Part shown: positions 22,403 through 31,623 of the stretch, piece after piece | How positions within the stretch are numbered: the stretch's first letter is position 1 | Layout of the letters: each line of letters starts with the position of its first letter | Origin: an uncultured Oscillospiraceae bacterium | GTDB taxonomy: Bacteria; Bacillota_A; Clostridia; Oscillospirales; Oscillospiraceae | Assembly: GCA_910584605.1 (NCBI GenBank) | Contig: CAJUAW010000012.1 | Coordinates: forward strand, 1 to 36,800 | Direction of reading: 5' to 3' | Length of the DNA stretch: 36,800 nucleotides | Translations under genes and position numbers: made by a program | The notes under the pieces: model-generated | Seen by the model: the letters and a program-made list of their open reading frames with translations, nothing else | The model's database searches: none | Told to the model about the DNA's origin: nothing

Positions 22403-23358
22403 TACGCTTTGCCCCCTTTCTTGGCGCGCTTGGCCGCGGACTTGGAGCCGTCCGGGTCGGAGTCGGTGTTCATCTTAAAGACGAACCAGCAGAGAATGGC
22501 GCTGATGATAAACAGGAAGACGGACAGCGCGCCGGCGATGCCGTAGTTTTTGGCCTGGAGGTGTTTATTCAGGTACATAATCAGCGTCATGGTGGTGCGG
22601 TCAGGGGCGCCCTTGCCGCCGGTGAGGATCTGGGGCACGTCGAACATCTGCAGGCCGCCGATGAGGGAGGTGATCAGGGTGTAGGTCAGCAGCGGCTTGA
22701 TCTGGGGCAAGGTAATCTTGAAAAATTTCTGGAGATGGGTGCAGCCGTCCAGCTCCGCCGCCTCAAAGATGGAGGGGTTGATGCCCATAATCGCCGCCAT
22801 CAGCATAATGGTGGTGTTGCCGAACCACATGAGGAAGTTCATCAGCCCTACCAGGGTGCGGGCGCCCAGGGTGGACTCCATAAACCGGATGGCCTCACCC
22901 ACCACACCCATGCGCAGCAGGATGCTGTTGACGGGTCCGGCGTTGGAGAACAGGGCGAAGAACAGCATGGCGAAGGCGGAGGCCATAATCAGGTTGGGCA
23001 GGTAGATGACCACCTTGAAGAACTGCTTGCCCCGGATTTTCAGCCGGGCGTCGGTAAACCAGGAGGCCAGCACCAGCGCCACGATAATCTGGGGTACAAA
23101 GCCCAGAATCCACATGACAAAGGTGTTCCAGGCGTACTTGGGCAGGTCGGAGGAGAGCAGGGAGGTGTAGTTGGACAGCCCGGTCCAGTTGGGGCCCACG
23201 GTCTTCAGGCCGAAGGCGTAGTACTCATAGAAGCTGTTGCGGATGGTGTCCGCCAACGGGATGAGCGAGAAGATGGCATAGCTTAAAAAGAAGGGGAGGA
23301 TAAAAATATATCCCCATTTGGCGTAGCTGACGCTTTTGATTCGATTCTCGTTTTTCAT
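22402..23358 (-). CDS. Carbohydrate ABC transporter permease (CUT1, MalF-like)
   Basis: This 318-residue permease pairs with the MalG-like subunit. It has six hydrophobic segments, beginning with WGYIFILPFFLSYAIFSLIPL. The EAA loop is EAAELDGCTHLQKFFKITLPQIKPL, near residue 200. The C-terminus is Lys/Ala-rich. I chose the ATG at 23358 (MKNENR) because AAGGAGG lies 7 bases upstream; a GTG at 23376 would start before that site. It follows the binding-protein gene by about 25 bases in the same operon. Confidence 0.94.
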   Translation of the reverse strand: MKNENRIKSVSYAKWGYIFILPFFLSYAIFSLIPLADTIRNSFYEYYAFGLKTVGPNWTGLSNYTSLLSSDLPKYAWNTFVMWILGFVPQIIVALVLASWFTDARLKIRGKQFFKVVIYLPNLIMASAFAMLFFALFSNAGPVNSILLRMGVVGEAIRFMESTLGARTLVGLMNFLMWFGNTTIMLMAAIMGINPSIFEAAELDGCTHLQKFFKITLPQIKPLLTYTLITSLIGGLQMFDVPQILTGGKGAPDRTTMTLIMYLNKHLQAKNYGIAGALSVFLFIISAILCWFVFKMNTDSDPDGSKSAAKRAKKGGKA

Positions 23359-23382
23359 CAGAAGTCCTCCTTTCACAGCGGT

Positions 23383-24771
23383 TTACGGCCAAAGCACGCC
23401 GCCGCCCACCAGCCAGGGGTAGCGCTCGGTGATGGCCATCTCAAAGTTGTCCTTGGCCTTGTCCAGGCTGATGACGCCGTTGAAGTAATCGCCAAAGGTG
23501 TTTTGGAACTCCTCCACACAGCCCTGGTCATAGGAGGAGATGTTGGACAGATCCACTGTGGCCGCCACATCGGACAGCACGCCGATGTAGTTCTGTCCGC
23601 CCAGCAGCTCGATGCCGAAGTCGGGAGACTGAGCCAGCTCCTCCATCAGAGGCTGGTCGTTGCTCATCTCGCCGTAGTTCATGGCCAGGGTGCGCAGGAG
23701 GTCCCGGTCAGCGGTCATGGTCAGCATGATATCTCTGACCTGGGAGGCGTTATCGGTGCCGTTGGCGGCCACCAGCCAGGTGCCGCCCCAGAAGAAGCTC
23801 TGGGGGCTGGGGCAGACGGCCCAATCCTGGGCGGCGTCGGTATCCTTCACGTTGGGAGCGATACACACATCCAGACCCCAGGCGGGGAGGAAGAAACAGA
23901 ACACCTTGGAGTCGGGGCCCATGTCCTTGTTCCACTCGTCGTTCCACTGGCCCGGCACGTTGTGGCTGATGCCGCTCTCAATGTCCTCCATGGAGCGGTC
24001 CACCCAGTTCATCATGTTGGGGTCCACCACCACGGTCTTGTCGTTCTTCACCCAGGGGGCGGAGACGTTGTTGGAATACACCCGGGCGGTGTCCGCCCGG
24101 CCGGAGTACATGTAATAGCCGGCGGCCTTCATCCGCTCCGCCGTCTCGTAAAACTTATCCCAGTCGGCCACGGCGGCGCCTACGGTCTCCGGGTCGTCAG
24201 TGCCTAGGACGGCCTTGGCGATGGAGCGGCGGTAGACCAGCATGCCGGGGGTGGCCTGGTAGCTCAATCCCCTGATCTCACCGTCAGAGCCGGTCATGGC
24301 CTCCAGGGTGTAGCGGTACTGGTTGGCGATGTCCGCGTCGGTGATCCCCAGCTGGGAGATGGGGAGCGCCACATTGACCTCCGGGTCGACGTATTTCAGG
24401 GCGTAGTCCGCCTCCACCAGGAACATGTCGATCCGGTCGTCGGCGGCCGCCCGGCCCTGCTTGAGCAGCGCCTCATCCAGCTTCTGCTGGTAGACGCCGT
24501 CCTGGGTGGGGTTGACAATCCAGTGGACCTCGGTGCCGTCCTTCAGATAGGCGATGGATTTGTCGTCCGAGAGCCGCTCCACCTGGGGGTAATTCTCGTT
24601 GAACTTGCCCTGGAACTCCTCGTTCCACACGTAGATGTTCAGGATCTTGCCGCCGTCGCTGGCCTGCACGCCGCTGAGCAGGCCGCCGCCACTGCCGCCG
24701 CCGCAGCTGCTGAGCAGCCCCAGCGCCGTCACAGACGCCAGCGCCAGGCTCAAAATTCTCTTTTTTCTCAT
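23383..24771 (-). CDS. Carbohydrate ABC transporter substrate-binding lipoprotein
   Basis: This 462-residue family 1 extracellular binding protein is anchored by a lipid. The signal peptide has a basic start (MRKKR), a hydrophobic core and the lipobox LSSC (C23), followed by a Gly/Ser linker. The mature domain contains ILNIYVWNEEFQGKFNENYP, typical of the family, and aromatic sugar-platform candidates such as FFWGGTWLV. I chose the ATG at 24771, since AAGGAGGAG lies just upstream; an in-frame ATG at 24792 would use that same stretch as coding sequence. It is the first gene of the operon and is divergent from the AraC-type regulator. From the enzymes nearby, the ligand is probably a beta-gluco-oligosaccharide. 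Confidence 0.93.
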   Translation of the reverse strand: MRKKRILSLALASVTALGLLSSCGGGSGGGLLSGVQASDGGKILNIYVWNEEFQGKFNENYPQVERLSDDKSIAYLKDGTEVHWIVNPTQDGVYQQKLDEALLKQGRAAADDRIDMFLVEADYALKYVDPEVNVALPISQLGITDADIANQYRYTLEAMTGSDGEIRGLSYQATPGMLVYRRSIAKAVLGTDDPETVGAAVADWDKFYETAERMKAAGYYMYSGRADTARVYSNNVSAPWVKNDKTVVVDPNMMNWVDRSMEDIESGISHNVPGQWNDEWNKDMGPDSKVFCFFLPAWGLDVCIAPNVKDTDAAQDWAVCPSPQSFFWGGTWLVAANGTDNASQVRDIMLTMTADRDLLRTLAMNYGEMSNDQPLMEELAQSPDFGIELLGGQNYIGVLSDVAATVDLSNISSYDQGCVEEFQNTFGDYFNGVISLDKAKDNFEMAITERYPWLVGGGVLWP

Positions 24772-24949
24772 GTTCCACTCCTCCTTCTTCATTTGCGCAG
24801 CCCATGGGACTGCCGTACTGATGTTTATTATAGATTTAGAGCCTGTCTCGGTATATTAAATCAAGAGTGCAAATATCAGATTCATAACATATTTCCCGGC
24901 CGGCAAAAATTTTTCTGCTGATAAATTCCACAAAAATATCCGGCATATC

Positions 24950-24978
24950 TTGATAAAAGGGCAGAGCTGTGATATATT
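24950..24978 (+). promoter_or_regulatory. Sigma-70-type promoter for the AraC-family gene
   Basis: TTGATA (24950-24955) and TATATT (24973-24978) are separated by 17 bases, placing the start near 24985. A strong ribosome binding site (GGAGGGAGG, 24991-24999) and the ATG at 25008 follow. For the opposite strand, TATAAT lies about 60 bases upstream of the binding-protein gene, but I find no good -35, consistent with an activator-dependent promoter. Confidence 0.7.
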
Positions 24979-25007
24979 CGGGGCAAAATTGGAGGGAGGC
25001 CCTTTGT

Positions 25008-25772
25008 ATGAATGTCGAACCGATCTGGCAGCCCGTTCTGCTGGAGGAAGAAAACGCGGTCACCAGCCACCGGGAGCCGGGGGAGGAGTTCCTTTTTTAC
25101 CGCTCGGTGGCGGCGGGGCTGATCGACGCGGTGCAGGACAATTGCAGCCGGGGTGCCTTTGAGAACATGGAGGGGGCGGGCAAGCTCTCCGACAATCCGG
25201 TGACCAATCTGCGCTACCACTTTGTGGTCACCGCCGCTATGATTACCCGCTTCTGCATGGAGGGTGGTATGCCCCTGGAGGAGGCCTTCGGCCTGAGCGA
25301 CGAGTACATCCGGCGGATGGACTGCTGTACCAACATGGCCGAGATCGTCTATGTCCACGACCAAATGGCGCTGGACTTCGTGTGCCGGATGCGGCATCTG
25401 CGGAAGAACATCGCCTCCTCCAAACAGGTGGCCCAGGCCATCGACTACATCTATGTCCACATCATGGACCGGATCACCGTCAACGAGCTGGCCGAGTCTA
25501 TCGGCATCTCTCCCACCCACCTGTCCCGGATTTTCAAGCAGGAGACGGGCATCTCGGTGAGCGAGTACATCCGCCAGCGGAAAATTGATATGGCGAAAAA
25601 CCTCCTCCGGTTCAGCAATTACGACTTTGTGGAGATCGCCGTCATGTTGTCCTACTCCTCCCAGAGCCACTTCATCCAGCATTTCCGCTCCCAAACGGGG
25701 ATGACCCCCAAAGCCTACCGGAAGCAGAATTATCTGAACAACTGGAATGTGAACCGGGAGGATGCTACATAG
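25008..25772 (+). CDS. AraC-family transcriptional regulator
   Basis: This 254-residue regulator has an N-terminal, mostly helical domain (about 1-135) that I cannot name. The C-terminal domain has the two helix-turn-helix motifs of AraC/XylS proteins (about 140-240). The first is ITVNELAESIGISPTHLSRIFKQETGISVSEYI; the second is FVEIAVMLSYSSQSHFIQHFRSQTGMTPKAYR, the classic signature. The N-terminal domain has several Cys (C46, C83, C106, C107, C126). It is divergent from the importer operon and convergent with the phosphorylase operon, and most likely activates both in response to a beta-glucan sugar. Its 3' end overlaps the GH94 gene by 8 bases with no terminator between. Confidence 0.93.
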   Translation: MNVEPIWQPVLLEEENAVTSHREPGEEFLFYRSVAAGLIDAVQDNCSRGAFENMEGAGKLSDNPVTNLRYHFVVTAAMITRFCMEGGMPLEEAFGLSDEYIRRMDCCTNMAEIVYVHDQMALDFVCRMRHLRKNIASSKQVAQAIDYIYVHIMDRITVNELAESIGISPTHLSRIFKQETGISVSEYIRQRKIDMAKNLLRFSNYDFVEIAVMLSYSSQSHFIQHFRSQTGMTPKAYRKQNYLNNWNVNREDAT

Positions 25773-28170
25773 TCAGAACGATTTCGGTGGTCTCGGTGAG
25801 CAGCTCCTCCGGCACGTAATTCCCGGACAACTCCACTCCGTTTACCGTGAGCGCTGCACAACCCGATTCCTTCCCCTCCGGGTTCTCCACCTGGATATGA
25901 AGCTTTTTCCCCCTGAACTCCTTCCAGATTTCCAGCGTCTTCCACTCCTTCGGGATGGAGGGCGCTATTTTGATGCCCCCCAGGTCGGGCCGCATCCCCA
26001 GAATGCCCTCCACGCACCCCACCATGACGGTGGAAGCTGTCCCGGTGAGCCAGTGGACGTGGGACCGCCCGGCGTGGGGGCTGGCCTTGCCCTCGGTAAA
26101 CTGGCCGTAGCAGTAGGGCTCGATCTTGCGTATCTCGGCCCGGTCGTTCTGCATGGAGGGGGCGTTCTCCTTAAAGTAGGTGAAGGCCCGGTCTCCCCGG
26201 CCCATCAGGGCCTCCGCCAGAATCAGCCAGCCCTGGGACTGGGAGAAGACCCCGGCGTTCTCCTTCACCCCGGCGTTGTAGATCACGGCCAGCGCCCCGT
26301 CGAAGGCGTGGGCGTGGTAGGGCGGGTCCATCAAAATGGCGCCGTACTCCGTGTTCAGCCGGTTATAGACGTTGTCCATGGCCAGCCCGGCCTGTTTTTC
26401 GTCCGCCAGGCCGCTGATCACCGCCCAGCTCTGGGGATTGAGCCACAGATTGGCCTCCGGGGCGCGGTGGTTTCCGATGACCTCGCCGGCTTGAGTAAAG
26501 CCCCGGATAAACCGGTCTCCATCCCAGCACAGGTCGTTGAGCAAGGTTTTGAGTTTTCCCTGCTCCCGCTCCAGCCAGGCCAGATAGCCGCTGTCCTTCT
26601 CGCAGGCGGCAAACTCCCGCAGGACGGTAAAGGCGTAGTAGAACTGGAAGGCCACAAAGGAGGACTCCCCCTCCGCCCCCAGGCGCAGGCAGTCGTTCCA
26701 GTCGGCGTGAAGTCCGGCGGGCATCCCGTGGGGGCCTAAGTGCTTCATGGAGAAGTCCAACGCCCGCTTCAGATGGTCGTACACAGTCCCCTCGTCCCGG
26801 TTGGCGTAGGGGATCACCTCGTCCAAAAAGGCGGTGTTCCCCGTCTCGGCGATGTACTTGTAGACGGTGGGGAAGAGCCACAGGGCGTCGTCCGCCCGGT
26901 AGGCGGGGTGGCCGGTCTCCTGGACATAGGACGCATCCTCCGGGGTGTCCTCGCGGCCGGGGCTGTGGGTGAACTTCACCAGGGGCAGTCCGCCGCCGTG
27001 GTCCACCTGGGCGGAGAGCATGAACCGCAGCTTTTCCCCTGCCGCCTCCGGCTCCAGGTGGATGATACCCTGAATGTCCTGCACCGTGTCCCGGTAGCCG
27101 TAGCCGTTGCGCAGGCCGCAGTAGAAGAAGGAGGCGGCCCGGGACCAGGTGAAGGTGATAAAGCTGTTATAGGCGTTCCAGGTGTTAATCATGGCGTCGA
27201 ATTCGGGACAGGGGGTTTTGACCTGGAAATGGGACAGCTTGCCGTGCCAGTGGGCGGTGAGCGCCTCCAGCTCCTGGGCGCACACCGACGCCGGGTCCTG
27301 ATAGGCGTCCAGCAGGGCAGCGCTGTTCCGGTTGGATTTCTCCCCCAGAAGGAAGGCGACGGTCCGGCTCTCCCCCGGCTCCAGCGTCACAACAGCGGAC
27401 AGAGCCCCGCAGCTGTTGCCGTTGTAGTTGAGTTCTCCGCCCAGGTTGCCCCGCTCCACGCCCACAGGATTGCCATAGCCCCGGTAAGGGCCTAAAAACT
27501 CCGCCTTGTCCCCGCAGCAGGAGGATACCTCAGCCCCGGCCAGGCCCAAAAACCGTTCAACAACCCGCTTGTCATCCACATCGCAGTCCTGGGCGTCCAG
27601 GTTGCCGTGAATCTGCTGGCGGATGCGGTTCCGGTCGAACAGGGTCCGAGTGATAAACTGGGAATACTGCAAATTCACCTGGTCCTGTTCATAGTTGCCG
27701 TTGCTGGTGAACTCGGCGTAGCCTGTCAGGGTCAGCTCCCGCCGCCGCTCCGAGCGGTTGGTCACAGACAGCAGCCAGACCTCGTGGGAGGCGTCCAGGG
27801 GGACATAGTACACCGCCTCGCTGTGGATGCCGCTGTAATCGGCCAGCATTTTGGTGTAGCCCGTCCCGTGGCGGCATTGGCTTTGATAAGTCTCCAAATC
27901 CTTGCCCACCGGCTGCCAGGAGGCGGACCAGAAGTCTCCGTCCTCGTTGTCCCGCAGGTAGAGGTACCGCCCCGGCTGGTCAAACTGGTTGAACACATAG
28001 CGCAAAATTCTCCCGTTGGCCCCGGAGCGGACAAAGCTGTAGCCCCCGGCGTTGTTGGAGATCAGCGCCCCGTACTCCGGGGAGCCCAGATAGTTGGCCC
28101 AGGGGGCGGGGGTGTCGGGCCGGGTGATGACATACTCCCTGGCCTGTTCGTCAAAATATCCATACCGCAT
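25765..28170 (-). CDS. GH94 phosphorylase, cellobiose-phosphorylase-sized
   Basis: This 801-residue inverting phosphorylase would split a beta-glucoside with phosphate to alpha-glucose 1-phosphate and a shorter sugar, in the cytoplasm. The N-terminal beta-sandwich opens with MRYGYFDEQAREYVITRPDTP and has GDFWSASWQPV (residues 78-88) and CRHGTGYTK (99-107), closely like cellobiose phosphorylases. The (alpha/alpha)6 barrel follows, with GLRNGYGYRDTVQDI, the catalytic acid D490 in HADWNDCL, and HVHWLTGTAS near the phosphate site. Length fits cellobiose, laminaribiose or chitobiose phosphorylase. The GH16 enzyme in the same operon makes laminaribiose or a mixed-linkage disaccharide at least as likely as cellobiose. 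AGGAGG precedes the ATG. Confidence 0.94.
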   Translation of the reverse strand: MRYGYFDEQAREYVITRPDTPAPWANYLGSPEYGALISNNAGGYSFVRSGANGRILRYVFNQFDQPGRYLYLRDNEDGDFWSASWQPVGKDLETYQSQCRHGTGYTKMLADYSGIHSEAVYYVPLDASHEVWLLSVTNRSERRRELTLTGYAEFTSNGNYEQDQVNLQYSQFITRTLFDRNRIRQQIHGNLDAQDCDVDDKRVVERFLGLAGAEVSSCCGDKAEFLGPYRGYGNPVGVERGNLGGELNYNGNSCGALSAVVTLEPGESRTVAFLLGEKSNRNSAALLDAYQDPASVCAQELEALTAHWHGKLSHFQVKTPCPEFDAMINTWNAYNSFITFTWSRAASFFYCGLRNGYGYRDTVQDIQGIIHLEPEAAGEKLRFMLSAQVDHGGGLPLVKFTHSPGREDTPEDASYVQETGHPAYRADDALWLFPTVYKYIAETGNTAFLDEVIPYANRDEGTVYDHLKRALDFSMKHLGPHGMPAGLHADWNDCLRLGAEGESSFVAFQFYYAFTVLREFAACEKDSGYLAWLEREQGKLKTLLNDLCWDGDRFIRGFTQAGEVIGNHRAPEANLWLNPQSWAVISGLADEKQAGLAMDNVYNRLNTEYGAILMDPPYHAHAFDGALAVIYNAGVKENAGVFSQSQGWLILAEALMGRGDRAFTYFKENAPSMQNDRAEIRKIEPYCYGQFTEGKASPHAGRSHVHWLTGTASTVMVGCVEGILGMRPDLGGIKIAPSIPKEWKTLEIWKEFRGKKLHIQVENPEGKESGCAALTVNGVELSGNYVPEELLTETTEIVLTM

Positions 28171-28185
28171 GGTGATAACGCCTCC

Positions 28186-30831
28186 TTATGTCAATTCGAT
28201 TCTGATGGTATTCCCGCGCTCCGGCAGGACGCTGATGGCCTCCCGGCTGAGCACCGTTCTGGCGGCGCGATATTCTCCAAAATCCTTCCCTGCCGGGTTG
28301 ACGATCACCGCGCGGAACTGCTTCCCGGCGAAGGAGAAGTCGATGGCCGCCTCGCCGTTTCCGTCAAACTGCTCCCGCACCAGCTTGGGCTCGATGACCA
28401 GGTCTCCGCCCTCCCCCCGGACGCCAAACGCCTGGGTGATGACCGTCAGCATATACCAGCTGGCCGCGCCGGTGAGGTAGTGGTACATCCCCCGGCCCTC
28501 CCCGTTGAAATACTCCGGGATGCCGGGATAAATTTTGCTGGTCTGGAAGTCCATGGCGGTGTCCGCCAGGGTCTGGAGGGCCTTGTACCCCTCCCGGACA
28601 AAGCCCCGGCGGTAGAGGGCGTTGGCGTACATCACTGTCATATGGGAAAAGACTGCCCCGTTCTCTTTTTCCCCGTAAGCAAAGCCGAACATCCGGCCCA
28701 TATCCATTTTCAGCTCGCGGAAGTCCGTGTTCAGCCGGTAGCCGCCGGTCTTTTTCTGATAGAGGTACCGGTCTGCGCTCCGGGTGATGGCCTTCGTCTG
28801 TTCCTCGGTGGCCGTTCCGCTCATAATGGCGAACACCTGCCCGGTGAGCATCATTCGAACGCTGCCGTCAGGCTGAATCCCCTCTACCGGGCGGCCGTGG
28901 TTGTCATAGTAGCTGTTGAACCAGCCGCTCTCCCCGTCTCTGATCCACTCCTGACGGCGGATGTGTGCCATCAGCCAGCGGGCCTTGCCCTCCAGATTCT
29001 CCGCCAGGGCCGCGAGGGAAACCGTGATGGTTTGCCCGCTGACCTCATGGATACAGCGCCGGGCGTACCGTTCCAGGACCGCTGTTTTGTGGGGGACATC
29101 CTCATAGACCTCCGGGCCGTCCACCAGCAGTTCCTGTAGTTCCGCCAGCAGTTCGACGGTATCTTGCCGCTCGGCCAACTGCCGCAGGAGCCCGGCCAGG
29201 TCCAGCAGATTTCCCGCGTAGGCACAGGTGAAGGCCACGCTCTCCCCCCGCTCCTCCGCCATATCCAGGGCATCGTTCCAGTCCGCCCCCCGGAGGCGGA
29301 AGATGTTGTGCTCCCCCACGTCATAGAAGGCGGCGAGCTGTTGGATCAGGAGGTGCTCCAGAATGCTGCCCCGGTAGACCTCGCCCCCGGCTGTGCGCTG
29401 GAGGGCCCCCTCCTCCTCACTCCACTTGGGGTCGGACGCCTCCCCCCGCATGACCTGCCGGTCCTTGAAATAGGGGACCTCCCGGCGCAAAATATCCATG
29501 TCCCCGGTCTGGTCAATGTACAGCTTTGTGGTGATCTGGGGCCAGAGGGCGTGGTCCATCCACACCCGGACGATGCCGTTGCGGTCAGCGATAAAGTTTC
29601 CGTCCCCGGCGCCGATGATGGTGGCGTTGGTGCCGTCCACCCGGACGCCGCCGAAGTTTTTCTCAATCATGGCCCCCACGTTCCGGGGGTCCATCAGCAG
29701 CAGGGACAGGCAGTCCTGCCACAGGTCCCGCCAGCCCCGTCCCCCCCGGCCATAGTCGTGGTGGGGCAGGAAGGAACAGCCGTAGAGCCTGCGCAGGAAG
29801 GGCTGAAAGCTGACCCACCGCATCCAGCGGTCGAAGTCGGGGTTCCCCGTGTGATAGCGGACATTCACCTGTTCCTGCCAGTAGGCCCCTGCCGCTTTCA
29901 AAGCTTCCCTCACCTTGGCGGCGGTATCGTATGCCTGGAAGGTCTTCAGAACGGCCTCCTCGCTGGTCTCCGCTCCCAGAAGGACGATGTACTCCACCCG
30001 CTGTCCAGGCTCCAGGGTAACCGGGGCAAAGCGGAATGCCCCCATGGCTTCCCGCCCAGCGGCTTCGCAGCCAGAGCTCCGGCCCGGACGGCCCTCCCAG
30101 ACCGCACGGGGGTGGGTATAGGCGCCGCCCTCCCCGATCCACTCCTCCACCGTGGGGTAAAACGCCTCCGGCGCGCCGCCGCTTCCGGTACAGCCCAGCA
30201 CATAGTAGACCGTCTCATTGCGCCGGTGGCCCCGCTCGTCAAAGGACATGGTGGGCTTCACAAGCACCCCATGCTCTGTCGTTCGGATGCGGTGGAGCAT
30301 GGAGGTCACGTTCCGGTGGTCCCGGATATTGTCCGCGCTCCGGCCATAGATGGGGATTGCCGCCATTCCCGTCACCCTCCGGGGAGCGGTTCCTGTGTTG
30401 GTAATCTGTACCTCCATGATCTCCACATTGTCCCGGGGCGGAACAAAGGAGGTGATCTCCGCCTTGAGCGCAAACTGCTTCGACTCGCGGCACACCGTCT
30501 GCCACATCAGACCGGCGGTCAGAACGCTCTCGTCCTGGCGGCTGGTGAAGCGTTCCGCCTCCTGTTCCGCCGATCCTCCCGCAGCCGACCAGCAGCCTTC
30601 CTCCGTGACACACCAGAAGTTCCGGGTGCTGCGGCTGGCGTGAAGATGTTCCGCGCTCACCGGCTCCAGGAGAAAGGTCTCCTGGTCCAGCTTGCTGTCC
30701 CCGCCCAGACTCGGGGTAATGGCGCTTTTCAGCCCGGTCTCGCTGGCCAGGGGAAAATAGAGATAGCTGACCGCCTCGGGATTGTTCAGCGCAAAGGTCC
30801 CGCCATCATCTAAAAAGCGAATCTGTTCCAT
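28186..30831 (-). CDS. GH94 family phosphorylase, longer subtype
   Basis: This 881-residue protein is a second, clearly different GH94 enzyme. The N-terminal domain begins with MEQIRFLDDGGTFALNNPEAVSYLYFPLASETGLKS-type sequence, found in the longer GH94 group. The catalytic barrel has HHDYGRGGRGWRDLWQDCL, DGTNATIIGAGDGNFIADRNG, the catalytic acid D517 in GADWNDALDMA, and YHYLTGAASWYML near the C-terminus. It has no signal peptide. I chose the ATG at 30831 because GGAGGT lies 7 bases upstream; a TTG at 30846 would overlap that site. A plausible role is phosphorolysis of longer beta-1,3- or mixed-linkage oligosaccharides, with the shorter GH94 enzyme finishing the disaccharide. The linkage cannot be fixed from sequence. 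Confidence 0.92.
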   Translation of the reverse strand: MEQIRFLDDGGTFALNNPEAVSYLYFPLASETGLKSAITPSLGGDSKLDQETFLLEPVSAEHLHASRSTRNFWCVTEEGCWSAAGGSAEQEAERFTSRQDESVLTAGLMWQTVCRESKQFALKAEITSFVPPRDNVEIMEVQITNTGTAPRRVTGMAAIPIYGRSADNIRDHRNVTSMLHRIRTTEHGVLVKPTMSFDERGHRRNETVYYVLGCTGSGGAPEAFYPTVEEWIGEGGAYTHPRAVWEGRPGRSSGCEAAGREAMGAFRFAPVTLEPGQRVEYIVLLGAETSEEAVLKTFQAYDTAAKVREALKAAGAYWQEQVNVRYHTGNPDFDRWMRWVSFQPFLRRLYGCSFLPHHDYGRGGRGWRDLWQDCLSLLLMDPRNVGAMIEKNFGGVRVDGTNATIIGAGDGNFIADRNGIVRVWMDHALWPQITTKLYIDQTGDMDILRREVPYFKDRQVMRGEASDPKWSEEEGALQRTAGGEVYRGSILEHLLIQQLAAFYDVGEHNIFRLRGADWNDALDMAEERGESVAFTCAYAGNLLDLAGLLRQLAERQDTVELLAELQELLVDGPEVYEDVPHKTAVLERYARRCIHEVSGQTITVSLAALAENLEGKARWLMAHIRRQEWIRDGESGWFNSYYDNHGRPVEGIQPDGSVRMMLTGQVFAIMSGTATEEQTKAITRSADRYLYQKKTGGYRLNTDFRELKMDMGRMFGFAYGEKENGAVFSHMTVMYANALYRRGFVREGYKALQTLADTAMDFQTSKIYPGIPEYFNGEGRGMYHYLTGAASWYMLTVITQAFGVRGEGGDLVIEPKLVREQFDGNGEAAIDFSFAGKQFRAVIVNPAGKDFGEYRAARTVLSREAISVLPERGNTIRIELT

Positions 30832-30849
30832 GGCTTCCACCTCCAAAAA

Positions 30850-31617
30850 TTATGGTTTCTTTTGATAGATCCGCACATAGTCCACTTCAAATGCGGTGTG
30901 TTCAAAATCGGTCGTCTCGTCGGGATAGCCCACCCAGTTTCCGCCCACGGCCAGGTTCAGGATGACATACATGTCGTGGTCAAAGGGGGCGGGGAAGGGC
31001 TTTTTCTGCCCGTCCTGCCCGGCGGAGCGCCACTGGCTTGTCTCGTAAAACTGCCGGCTGTCCACATACCAGCGCAGCCGTCCCGGCTCCCAGAGGAGCG
31101 CGAAGTCGTGAAACTCCTCCGAAAAGTCCCCCCTGTCCAAGGTCACCGTCCCCTGGCTCTGCTGGTGGGGCAGGCCGTAGTGGATGGTTCCGTGGTTTGT
31201 CTTGGTCCGATCCCCCAGGATCTCCATGATGTCGATCTCCCCGCACTCCGGCCACTGACCGTACCGGTCTTCGTCGGTGGTCATCAGCCAGAAGGCGGGC
31301 AGATAGCCCTTCCCTTGGGGCACCTTCAGCCGGGCCTCAAACAGTCCGTAGGTGAAGTCGTACTTGTGCTGTGTGGAGATCCGCCCGGAGGTGTAGGAGA
31401 CGCTGCCGTCTCTATGGACCGTTTTGACCGGGCGGATCAGCAGCTTGCTGTCCTCCAGGGTGATAGTGTCCCTGGAGTCCACGTACTCCTGAAGCTCCTC
31501 GTTGACCCAGCCTGGCGGGTGCAGCTCCACGTTCCAGCGGCTCTGGTCCAGCGCCGGGCCGTCGAAGCCGTCCTCAAAGACCAGGCTGTACCCCTTGTAA
31601 GAGAGTATCCCGTCCAT
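30850..31617 (-). CDS. GH16 endo-beta-1,3(4)-glucanase-like, cytoplasmic
   Basis: This 255-residue single-domain enzyme belongs to the laminarinase branch of GH16. The catalytic motif is GEIDIMEILG, with nucleophile E127, assisting D129 and acid/base E132. Other family features are WVNEELQEYVDSRDTI near residue 37, YGLFEARLKVPQGKGYLPAFWL before the catalytic strand, and a C-terminal YVILNLAVGGNW. There is no signal peptide or membrane anchor, so it would act on imported oligosaccharides, which is unusual because most GH16 glucanases are secreted. AGGAGG precedes the ATG. It lies between the DUF624 gene and the phosphorylases in one operon with short gaps. Confidence 0.94.
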   Translation of the reverse strand: MDGILSYKGYSLVFEDGFDGPALDQSRWNVELHPPGWVNEELQEYVDSRDTITLEDSKLLIRPVKTVHRDGSVSYTSGRISTQHKYDFTYGLFEARLKVPQGKGYLPAFWLMTTDEDRYGQWPECGEIDIMEILGDRTKTNHGTIHYGLPHQQSQGTVTLDRGDFSEEFHDFALLWEPGRLRWYVDSRQFYETSQWRSAGQDGQKKPFPAPFDHDMYVILNLAVGGNWVGYPDETTDFEHTAFEVDYVRIYQKKP

Positions 31618-31623
31618 GTTATC

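Noticed and set aside
27607..30813. Long plus-strand open frames opposite the two GH94 genes
   Set aside because: Same reasoning: low-complexity shadows of well-supported minus-strand enzymes.
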